Part shown: positions 53,445-59,685 of the stretch, one piece after another
Layout: each line of letters begins with the position of its first letter
Position numbering within the stretch: position 1 is the stretch's first letter
Origin: a virus
Reading direction: 5' to 3' (one strand)
IMG/VR virus record: IMGVR_UViG_3300042430_000335
Location: 24,519-88,518 of that record
Length of the DNA: 64,000 nucleotides
Notes under the pieces: model-generated
Database searches by the model: none
Seen by the model: the letters and a program-made list of their open reading frames with translations, nothing else
Told to the model about the DNA's origin: nothing
Made by a program: the position numbers and the translations under genes

Positions 53445-54098
53445 TTAAATGTTTACGATCGTTTTATAGGAAGAAGCATTTGTTGCATTGTTCATGTAGA
53501 ACATAAACTCCTCATTGTTCTTAGCTTCCTCAATAGAGAATTCCCATGGGTAGTGTTTGGCTACATAAGGAAATGTAGTGGATGAACCTCCTATGAAATA
53601 CACAGGGGGTTTATATAAAGCAAATGTAGTGTCTATTTGCACTTCAAGAGCCACTCCATCCTTCTTAGGAGATTTGACCCATCTATCTTTTTCATATAAA
53701 TGAAGACGGTCGTAATAAGGAGATTTACTTTCCACTCTCTGCCAGTCCAGACCAAGCCCCACCTTATCTAATTGTAAACTATTGAGTTTGTCCAATAGAT
53801 AAAGTAGGGTGTCTTTTGGTGTATCATTTAGACCAAGATCTGGATCAGTTACAACATATGGAACACCTTTTAAGCTTTCTACCACTCCTGATATCCAAGG
53901 AGCAGCTACACCAACATTGTTATTTAATCTTTCTATTCTACAGGGATTAGTAGCATACCATTCTAGTAAAGGTGGATAGGTGGAAGCATTGTCCACAATA
54001 ATTATTTCTCCCACTCCGTCATATTCTTTTATCTTCTCCACCATAGCCTTAGGCCATGTGACAAAGTTACGGTTGTTTATTATAACAGGAATCTTCAT
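53445..54098 (-). CDS. GT2-like glycosyltransferase
   Basis: A 217-residue protein. IIIVDNASTYPPLLEWY (about 32-48) is the nucleotide-binding start of GT-A family 2 enzymes and VVTDPDLG (about 81-88) carries the Asp-x-Asp metal site. The C-terminal domain is short (FIGGSSTTFPYVAKHYPWEF). It is the last gene of the minus-strand block and its start overlaps the methyltransferase stop by 4 bases. With three neighbours it forms a second glycan cluster. Substrate unknown. Confidence 0.7.
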   Translation of the reverse strand: MKIPVIINNRNFVTWPKAMVEKIKEYDGVGEIIIVDNASTYPPLLEWYATNPCRIERLNNNVGVAAPWISGVVESLKGVPYVVTDPDLGLNDTPKDTLLYLLDKLNSLQLDKVGLGLDWQRVESKSPYYDRLHLYEKDRWVKSPKKDGVALEVQIDTTFALYKPPVYFIGGSSTTFPYVAKHYPWEFSIEEAKNNEEFMFYMNNATNASSYKTIVNI

Positions 54099-54640
54099 CG
54101 TTTCTGAATAATAAGAAGCTTTGTATCAAGCAGTAGGGTCATAAAATAGGACTGACCAGCTATAAACTCTGTAACAGTTTTAATGGTCTCTTGCCTATTA
54201 GCATGTCCTGCATGCAAGTCTTCAATGAAATAATATCCTCCAGGCTTTAGATGTTGCCACAACATCTTAAATGATGCTGTAATATGATGACCTACGTGGC
54301 TTCCATCATCTATGATGAAGTCAAATGGACCACCGTTATTAGTAATCTCATCTATTATAGAAGCATCTGTCTGATCTCCAATATAAATGTGATAGGGATT
54401 GGGTTGTTGTATCCATTGATTAACGTTCTCATCTATATCAATTGCATAGATTTCTAACTCTGGGTTATATTCTTCCCACATCCTTAGAGAATCTCCGTGA
54501 TATATTCCTATCTCAAAGAGCTTGTACTTACCAGCTTCAGGAATATATTGATCATACACTTCTGTATATCCGTGTTTTTCAAAATGTTCTGTACCCTTGT
54601 CAGTTTTCTGACGGTTAGCAATATCTGTAAGTCTTCCCAT
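54095..54640 (-). CDS. SAM-dependent methyltransferase (CmcI/macrocin O-methyltransferase-like)
   Basis: A 181-residue protein. KLFEIGIYHGDSLRMW is motif I, IYAIDIDEN the acidic loop, and FIIDDGSHVGHHITASFK with YYFIEDLHAGH the metal-linked motif known from macrocin O-methyltransferase and CmcI-like enzymes that methylate sugar hydroxyls. It overlaps the next glycosyltransferase gene downstream by 4 bases, so the two are probably coupled. A sugar-modifying role is likely. Confidence 0.75.
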   Translation of the reverse strand: MGRLTDIANRQKTDKGTEHFEKHGYTEVYDQYIPEAGKYKLFEIGIYHGDSLRMWEEYNPELEIYAIDIDENVNQWIQQPNPYHIYIGDQTDASIIDEITNNGGPFDFIIDDGSHVGHHITASFKMLWQHLKPGGYYFIEDLHAGHANRQETIKTVTEFIAGQSYFMTLLLDTKLLIIQKR

Positions 54641-54644
54641 AAAA

Positions 54645-55214
54645 TTAGTTGTGTACGAATAGCACTTTCTCCACTTTAATAATCTGTTCTTTTGGAAACT
54701 TTTGTTTAAACTGCTCTACAAACCATCCATCAGCAGCAAAATCTATTCCTAATGAGATTTGTTGAGCTAAGTCTCTACGGGTGGCAAATGCTCCCATATC
54801 AATTTGTCCTCCTGCTGGTCTGCATTTAAAATATGCATAATCATAATGAGAATGCACCATATCCCAATAAATCATACCCACTTCCACTTCACATAATGAT
54901 CTAATCTCTTTAATGAAATTAGGAGTGTAATAATTGTCATCACCAGTCATGATGATGTATTCAGCAGTGCTCATTTGCTTACCAATTTCTCTTGGTGTGT
55001 GTCCCCAATCATTATATCTCTTATCTGTAACCGTATAGGTTATCCTAGAATCATTAATAGATTTAATAACCTCTAATGTTTCATTGAGATGATCTGTCCC
55101 ATCAATAACAACATTAGCTCCCCAGTGCCCATCGGTTTGGGCAACTAGGGATGCTAACATGCATTTCAAGGGAGCTGGACGATTATATGTTGGAATTATG
55201 AAGTCTACTAGCAT
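54645..55214 (-). CDS. GT2-like glycosyltransferase
   Basis: A 189-residue protein of GT-A family 2 type. VDFIIPTYNRPAPLKCML is the classical N-terminus and YIIMTGDDNYYTPNFI (about 86-101) holds the GDDN metal motif in place of DxD. It is shorter than usual, ending soon after the donor domain. Its start lies 32 bases inside the upstream gene. Part of the minus-strand glycan cluster. Confidence 0.75.
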   Translation of the reverse strand: MLVDFIIPTYNRPAPLKCMLASLVAQTDGHWGANVVIDGTDHLNETLEVIKSINDSRITYTVTDKRYNDWGHTPREIGKQMSTAEYIIMTGDDNYYTPNFIKEIRSLCEVEVGMIYWDMVHSHYDYAYFKCRPAGGQIDMGAFATRRDLAQQISLGIDFAADGWFVEQFKQKFPKEQIIKVEKVLFVHN

Positions 55215-55947
55215 TGAAGTCTTTTAATAGTTGAATATAATCATGTCTAAAATAAGGATCTAACTTAATTTCTCCTGTTGGAATTGTTCCTTTAACTCTT
55301 TGGAGCTCAATGTAGGCACTGTGTCTTTGAATAACATTAGGTGAGCCTTCTTTATCATGTCCTTGTCCAGACATGTGATAGCCTCTACCACCCCACATAT
55401 AGAACCAACTCACTTCATCATTAGGAGGCTCTGCAAGAACAATGTTTCCAAGACTATGCATCTTTTCTACAAGAGTCATATCATACCCAGCATTCTCAAT
55501 AGGATGCCTACCAATACTTTCCCATGCCTGTTTTGTATAAACAATTCCAGAGTTTCCTATCCATGTAATGTCTGTAATGTTTGGATCGTTATAATACACT
55601 CCTTTCTTCCAATGTAACAGATTTGTTCCAGGGGTGAAATATTTGGCTATGTTCATCAGATGATTAGGCATTGCTATATCATCATCATCCCATTGTACAA
55701 TGATGTCAAACTGACATTGCTCTACAGCAAAGTTTTCTTTTTCACCTATTGTATCAAATGTTTTGTCAAGATTTAAAATCTTCACATCTGGATGATCATA
55801 CACCAATTTCTGAAGAGGGTAATCGTTAACAATTACCAACTCCTTCTTCCCAGGATATTCCTGTTTGAGGAAAGAATTAAGAGATTCCTCTAGAAGATGA
55901 ACTCTTCCATAGGTGATCATTTTACATGAAATAGACGGATAGTTCAT
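55183..55947 (-). CDS. GT2-like glycosyltransferase
   Basis: A 254-residue protein. MITYGRVHLLEESLNSFLKQ and LVIVNDYPLQ are the usual N-terminal strand-helix elements, and IIVQWDDDDIAMPNHL (about 83-98) is a strong Asp-rich metal site. The second half has WIGNSGIVYTKQAW and a Gly/His-rich segment (MWGGRGYHMSGQGHD). First transferase of the cluster; its start overlaps the stop of the upstream hypothetical gene (TAATG). Confidence 0.78.
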   Translation of the reverse strand: MNYPSISCKMITYGRVHLLEESLNSFLKQEYPGKKELVIVNDYPLQKLVYDHPDVKILNLDKTFDTIGEKENFAVEQCQFDIIVQWDDDDIAMPNHLMNIAKYFTPGTNLLHWKKGVYYNDPNITDITWIGNSGIVYTKQAWESIGRHPIENAGYDMTLVEKMHSLGNIVLAEPPNDEVSWFYMWGGRGYHMSGQGHDKEGSPNVIQRHSAYIELQRVKGTIPTGEIKLDPYFRHDYIQLLKDFNASRLHNSNI

Positions 55948-56246
55948 TATATAGAAGTCAATTCAAAAAATCTTTTAGCGTCTTCTGGTTCTAAATAGAT
56001 TTCAGACTGGAAAGTGTTACGCTGCCTCTTAACACCTTTAACCTTGTTAGTACGAACATCTACATCAGGAACCTCTTGGGATCTTTCATGCAAGTCATCT
56101 AACAGAATAAGAACACGACCGTCCTCAATTCCTACGCTTCTTACTACTTTTTCCATGTTAAAGCTGTCTCTAAATTCGTTGTACACAGGGTTCTCTGGTG
56201 TACCACTCTTCAACTCTTTGCGAGTGTAGAAAAACTGATTCTTCAT
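55947..56246 (-). CDS. Hypothetical protein
   Basis: A 99-residue charged protein. KVVRSVGIEDGRVLILLDDLHERSQEVP and YLEPEDAKRFFELTSI suggest one mixed alpha/beta domain. No family is recognised. Start and stop both sit in TAATG junctions with neighbours, linking it to an HNH-like gene upstream and glycosyltransferases downstream. It could belong with either group. Confidence 0.5.
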   Translation of the reverse strand: MKNQFFYTRKELKSGTPENPVYNEFRDSFNMEKVVRSVGIEDGRVLILLDDLHERSQEVPDVDVRTNKVKGVKRQRNTFQSEIYLEPEDAKRFFELTSI

Positions 56247-56635
56247 TATAATTCGTATTTGATTTTTAATAATTCACGTCTTCTGTTAACTTCTGGATAC
56301 TTATATACATCCCTTTCAACATTGTCATGCTCTTCTAATGTCAAAAGTATGATATTTTCTTCATCAAACATAGCCTGAGGATATTTTTCTTTTGGAAGAA
56401 TGTGATGAAAGAATACTGACATAGGTTCTTTGCCTAAATAATCCATGCTCACCTCTGAATGGTGTGGTCTTTTTCTCCAAACACGTAAGAAAAACTCTTG
56501 CATTTCGGATATTTGTTGAATTTCCTCTTCAGATTTGTCAAGTTTTTTGCTAGAAGAAACAGCTAAAGGCTTTTTTCGTTTATGAAGAAAACAATACTCA
56601 GTTTCTGCATTTTTTCCACAGATTTTACATTTCAT
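56246..56635 (-). CDS. Zinc-finger/HNH-like nuclease
   Basis: A 129-residue protein. The N-terminus MKCKICGKNAETEYCFLH is a four-ligand zinc finger (two CxxC/CxxH-type pairs). The C-terminal half, FFHHILPKEKYPQ followed by DEENIILLTLEEHDNVERD, looks like an HNH core (His-His, Asn, His). Related phage proteins act in recombination or as homing enzymes; I cannot tell which. It overlaps the endonuclease VII-like gene upstream by 4 bases. Confidence 0.6.
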   Translation of the reverse strand: MKCKICGKNAETEYCFLHKRKKPLAVSSSKKLDKSEEEIQQISEMQEFFLRVWRKRPHHSEVSMDYLGKEPMSVFFHHILPKEKYPQAMFDEENIILLTLEEHDNVERDVYKYPEVNRRRELLKIKYEL

Positions 56636-57075
56636 CTTTTTTTGTACTTTTTTAAATATTGAATAGCTTTTTTCATAACATGTTCATATTCCTTAAAAAA
56701 ACCTATACCAGAATTACAATTATTACACAATAGTCCTCTTACTTTTCCTGTTATATGACAATGATCTACACAAAACTCCTTAGGATAATCATCTTTATGT
56801 ATATCACATATTCCACAAGAGTAGTTTTGTTCTTTTAACTTTAAATCATACTCTTCTTGAGTTAAATTGTACTTAATCTTTCTTTGATAAGCTTTATGGT
56901 AATTGATATTTCTGCCAATATGAGCACAAAATTTACAAGGAGAATTAAATCTGTAACGGTTAGTGTTTTTATCAGCTTTTATATGAAATTCACTAACTGG
57001 TAACATTTCATTGCATTTATTACATTTTCTAGTAGCACCAGCAGCTATTAGTTCCTCTAATTTTTCTTTTGTCAT
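56632..57075 (-). CDS. Recombination endonuclease VII-like protein
   Basis: A 147-residue protein. Two zinc-binding pairs open it (RKCNKCNEMLPVSEF, CKFCAH), and the catalytic part CGICDIHKDDYPKEFCVDHCHITGKVRG, quoted in pieces as FCVDHCHITGKVRGLLC and CNNCNSGIGFF, matches the endonuclease VII family (HNH-type, Asp-His-Cys-His). T4 endonuclease VII resolves branched DNA; many relatives in phages are homing enzymes. It has its own promoter with operator-like repeats and an AGAGGA ribosome-binding-like sequence just before the ATG, unusual in this window. Confidence 0.85.
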   Translation of the reverse strand: MTKEKLEELIAAGATRKCNKCNEMLPVSEFHIKADKNTNRYRFNSPCKFCAHIGRNINYHKAYQRKIKYNLTQEEYDLKLKEQNYSCGICDIHKDDYPKEFCVDHCHITGKVRGLLCNNCNSGIGFFKEYEHVMKKAIQYLKKYKKR

Positions 57076-57088
57076 ATCCTCTTTTTTG

Positions 57089-57120
57089 TAAAGATATAAC
57101 TAATTTTTCATATTGTCAAG
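57089..57120 (-). promoter_or_regulatory. Promoter of the endonuclease VII-like gene
   Basis: Minus strand: CTTG (57120-57117) with TTGACA context, exactly 20 bases, then TATCTTTA (57096-57089), one mismatch to TAnnTTTG. The ATG is at 57075, 13 bases further. Confidence 0.6.
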
Positions 57121-57161
57121 AAAAATGTCAAGAAGTTTTATGTGCAGAAAACTTGACATTT
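57114..57161. promoter_or_regulatory. Operator-like repeats over the -33 element
   Basis: TGTCAAG occurs at 57114-57120 and 57126-57132 (direct repeat, 12-base step). AAATGTCAAG at 57123-57132 has an exact 10-base inverted partner at 57152-57161, with a 19-base spacer. The first copy covers the -33 element of the promoter. It could be a repressor site or a hairpin. Confidence 0.45.
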
Positions 57162-57171
57162 CTGCTTCATG

Positions 57172-57402
57172 TTACACCTTGTTGTAAGTTTTAAATTTAG
57201 ATCTAGAGTTGTACATATGAATTAGGAAGTTTATCCTTTCTTTCCATTCTGCAACTTGTTTCTTCTTTCTACCGTCGATTTGTTTTCCTTCTTCAAAAAG
57301 CTTCTCAATCTCTTCGTGTAGGTCTACAAGGCTAATGTATTGTTTGTTGAACAATTTTAAATCATCTTCTGCTACACTGAGGATTAATTTACTCTTCGCC
57401 AT
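57172..57402 (-). CDS. Hypothetical helical protein
   Basis: A 76-residue, Lys/Glu-rich helical protein (LVDLHEEIEKLFEEGKQID, then KQVAEWKERINFLIHMYNS). It could form a coiled coil or an antiparallel helix pair. No family is recognised. Its start overlaps the end of the upstream zinc-binding gene by 14 bases, and it ends just before the operator-like repeats. Confidence 0.5.
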   Translation of the reverse strand: MAKSKLILSVAEDDLKLFNKQYISLVDLHEEIEKLFEEGKQIDGRKKKQVAEWKERINFLIHMYNSRSKFKTYNKV

Positions 57403-57781
57403 ACATTCTATATTGTTTTTCCATTAGAAATAATATCAGATATTCATCACGCATTGTTGCTGTTTGTGCAGGAGATGGAATGTAATATAGAAGAATAGCT
57501 TGTAACCAATCATCAGGAATGTCTTTGAGAAGAACATATTTCCCAATAACATTATTCCATCTATAGAAATACTGTCTAATGATAGAAAATGGGTGGTCCT
57601 CTATGAACATACTAAAATCAATTACACTATTCTCTTCACGCCACCCCCATCTAGCATAGTTTAATCCCCCATCCACCATGGCATTCCCACAAGAACAATG
57701 CTTGTAGTCATGACCATAGTAGCTTTGTATATTGTCACCACATAGATTACAATGTACAGAGTTATAGAATAGGGTTTTCAT
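57389..57781 (-). CDS. Zinc-ribbon protein of unknown function
   Basis: A 130-residue protein. VHCNLCGDNIQSYYGHDYKHCSCGNAMVDGG (about 9-39, given in part: HCNLCGD, HDYKHCSCGNA, VDGGLNYARWGW) has two CxxC-type pairs and a His, a zinc ribbon I have seen in small phage proteins. The C-terminal half is helical and aromatic. Function unknown; a DNA or protein-binding role is possible. It starts 1 base from the microprotein gene upstream. Confidence 0.6.
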   Translation of the reverse strand: MKTLFYNSVHCNLCGDNIQSYYGHDYKHCSCGNAMVDGGLNYARWGWREENSVIDFSMFIEDHPFSIIRQYFYRWNNVIGKYVLLKDIPDDWLQAILLYYIPSPAQTATMRDEYLILFLMEKQYRMYGEE

Positions 57782-57782
57782 C

Positions 57783-57926
57783 TTAGTTCACGATTAATGA
57801 TTCCAGCCACATTTTAGCAGCTTTCATTGTAGTGAAATTCTTGCTAATGCGTACACCATTTACATACTTCCTAGCTCTGTAGGTTCCGCTAATGGTCTTG
57901 TACATGTTTGTTGTCTTCTTTTTCAT
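57783..57926 (-). CDS. 47-residue basic protein, possible DNA-binding module
   Basis: Reads MKKKTTNMYKTISGTYRARK, then YVNGVRISKNFTTMKAAKMW and LESLIVN (given in pieces). The pattern, three short strands with Arg/Lys followed by one helix, resembles a minimal AP2 or integrase-arm DNA-binding fold. It ends 1 base before the zinc-ribbon gene start and lies 18 bases after the dUTPase end. Coding status is supported by composition and tight spacing. Function inferred and uncertain. Confidence 0.5.
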   Translation of the reverse strand: MKKKTTNMYKTISGTYRARKYVNGVRISKNFTTMKAAKMWLESLIVN

Positions 57927-57944
57927 GCTATTTGGTTTTTATTG

Positions 57945-58391
57945 TTATTTAGTTCCTGTGGATCCAAATCCACCCTCACCTCTTTCTGACTCATTAAGAC
58001 TATCCACTTCTTCAAACTCTACATTCTCAATCTTCTCAAAATAGATTTGAGCCACTCTTTCTCCAGCTTCATAAGGGAATGGATAAAGCCAAGCGTTATC
58101 TGTAACATTGGTAAAGACTGCCATCCATTCTCCTCTATAATCACTGTCAATTATTCCTATAGAGTTGTTCATAATCCAGTTATGCTTTGTAAAATTACTA
58201 CGTGGAACCAATACGCCTCTATAGCCCTCTGGAATCTCTGTAGCAAACCCTAGTCCTACATATCTCTTGTTAGGAAACTTAGCATTATAGGTTACGCTCT
58301 GTGCGTAAACATCAAAACAAGCAGCATGCAAACTACCCTTTATAGGTAGTTTTGCATCTGGGTAGAGTTTTTTAAATTTCACTTTTAACAT
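57945..58391 (-). CDS. dut: dUTPase
   Basis: A 148-residue protein with the five trimeric dUTPase motifs in order: AACFDVYA (I), PRSNFTKHN (II, a variant of PRSS), NSIGIIDSDYRGEW (III, with the catalytic Asp), YEAGERVAQIYFEK (IV) and RGEGGFGSTG (V). It hydrolyses dUTP to dUMP, keeping uracil out of phage DNA and feeding dTMP synthesis. It overlaps the recA-like gene by 20 bases and fits with the ribonucleotide reductase in the same block. Confidence 0.92.
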   Translation of the reverse strand: MLKVKFKKLYPDAKLPIKGSLHAACFDVYAQSVTYNAKFPNKRYVGLGFATEIPEGYRGVLVPRSNFTKHNWIMNNSIGIIDSDYRGEWMAVFTNVTDNAWLYPFPYEAGERVAQIYFEKIENVEFEEVDSLNESERGEGGFGSTGTK

Positions 58392-59400
58392 GTTCTTCAG
58401 ATTTTATTTCTGTTTGTTTAATTTTAGATTTAATCTTTTCTTTAATGTCGTTATAGAACTCTTCGTTATCTAACAATAGTGCACTAAATTGCTCAAGATC
58501 ATACTTAGTCTCTCCAAATGTAATGGTTTTACCCCACTTCTTGAAAATCTCAAACTCACTACCAAGTTCCATAATCTCTTTCTCCTTATCAATTCCCAGA
58601 CCATAAACAATCTCAAATTGATGAACTTTGTAGGGAGGAGACATTTTGTTCTTTGTAGCCTTCACCTTTGTCAGATTTGCATAGTTTACGTCACCCTCTT
58701 TCAACAAGCTTTTGCTCACCTCAATGCGACAGTCTGAATAGTATTTCAGCGCATGTCCACCTTGAGTGGTAGTGGGATTACCAAACATTACACCAATCTT
58801 CTCACGGTATTGACTGATTACAATTACACAAACATTGTGCTCAGCAAGAGCAGATTTCATTTTTGGATAGGCAGAGCTATTCAACAAAGCTTTCCTACCA
58901 ATAGAAGAATCTCCTACATCACCATCCAACATCTTTTTAGGAATCAATGAGCTGTCACTATCTATGATTACAAGATCAATAGTTCCAGTGCTAATCATTT
59001 CCATAGCAATATTAAAACCTTCTTCACCGCAACTAGGCTGAGCAATTAACATCTTTGTAGTGTCTACACCAATAGTTTCAAAATACTTCTTATCTACAGC
59101 ATGCTCACCATCTATATACAATACAACACCACCTTTCTTCTGACATTCTGCCACAGCATGACCACATATTGTAGACTTACCTGAACCCTCCCATCCCATA
59201 AGTTCGTACATCCTACCTTTAACGAATCCACCTGTACCAAGTGTAATCCAATCAAATCCAATACTTCCTGTGCTGATTACATCATAATCACCTTCTGTCT
59301 TGCTGTCTAATGTGAGGATTGTACCTACACCATAAGTCTTGTTCAACTTGTCCATTGCATCCTGGAACTTATTTCCAGTTGGTTCTTTTGTCTTTGCCAT
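58372..59400 (-). CDS. recA: RecA-family recombinase
   Basis: A 342-residue protein. ELMGWEGSGKSTICGH (Walker A, about 66-81), LYIDGEHAVD, LVIIDSDSSLIPKKML (Walker B) and VISQYREKIGVMFGNPTTTQGGHALKYY (loop L2 region, quoted in part: GNPTTTQGGHALKYY) show a true RecA rather than a short Sak4. It forms filaments on single-stranded DNA and drives strand exchange. The C-terminus is a charged tail. A promoter with a perfect Bacteroidota form lies 16 bases before the ATG. The RecE-type nuclease at the right edge could be its partner. Confidence 0.88.
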   Translation of the reverse strand: MAKTKEPTGNKFQDAMDKLNKTYGVGTILTLDSKTEGDYDVISTGSIGFDWITLGTGGFVKGRMYELMGWEGSGKSTICGHAVAECQKKGGVVLYIDGEHAVDKKYFETIGVDTTKMLIAQPSCGEEGFNIAMEMISTGTIDLVIIDSDSSLIPKKMLDGDVGDSSIGRKALLNSSAYPKMKSALAEHNVCVIVISQYREKIGVMFGNPTTTQGGHALKYYSDCRIEVSKSLLKEGDVNYANLTKVKATKNKMSPPYKVHQFEIVYGLGIDKEKEIMELGSEFEIFKKWGKTITFGETKYDLEQFSALLLDNEEFYNDIKEKIKSKIKQTEIKSEEHVKSEI

Positions 59401-59416
59401 AGTTTTTTTCTTTTAC

Positions 59417-59448
59417 CAAATATACAAAATATAATTAATCGGGCCAAA
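59417..59448 (-). promoter_or_regulatory. Bacteroidota-type promoter of recA-dut
   Basis: Minus strand: TTTG (59448-59445), exactly 20 bases, TATATTTG (59424-59417). Predicted leader about 13 bases. The -33 element lies 4 bases after the T-run of the upstream terminator. Confidence 0.8.
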
Positions 59449-59452
59449 TAAT

Positions 59453-59485
59453 AAAAAAAGAGCCCCAGGATAGAAATCCCAGGGC
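59453..59485 (-). terminator. Terminator after the DUF5522 gene
   Basis: On the minus strand a stem GCCC..GGAT / ATCC..GGGC (4+4 bp around a 2x2 mismatch, 59462-59485) is followed by seven T (59459-59453). It closes the ribonucleotide reductase operon, 24 bases after the DUF5522 stop. Confidence 0.75.
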
Positions 59486-59508
59486 GTAAATCGAAAAACA
59501 GATATACG

Positions 59509-59685
59509 TTATAATTCTTTCTTTTTCTCCAGTTCTTTGTTACCCTTTACAGGGGGCTTTGTAAACGGACAATGCCTACATTTGTTGCCACAGCACGTGC
59601 CCCTCTGTAAAAAGTAAGCTTCTGTGAAAATCACTTTATCCCCATCGAGATAGTAGTGTACGTCTCTTATAAATTCTTGTTTCAT
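59509..59685 (-). CDS. DUF5522 small Cys-rich protein
   Basis: A 58-residue protein: YYLDGDKVIFTEAYFLQRG then TCCGNKCRHCPF. The CC-x3-C-x2-C cluster after a Phe-Thr-rich start is the DUF5522 signature as I recall it, a small Bacteroidota family probably binding a metal. Its ATG overlaps the reductase stop by one base (TAATG), so it is translation-coupled to the reductase. A link with radical or metal chemistry is possible but unproven. Confidence 0.75.
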   Translation of the reverse strand: MKQEFIRDVHYYLDGDKVIFTEAYFLQRGTCCGNKCRHCPFTKPPVKGNKELEKKKEL

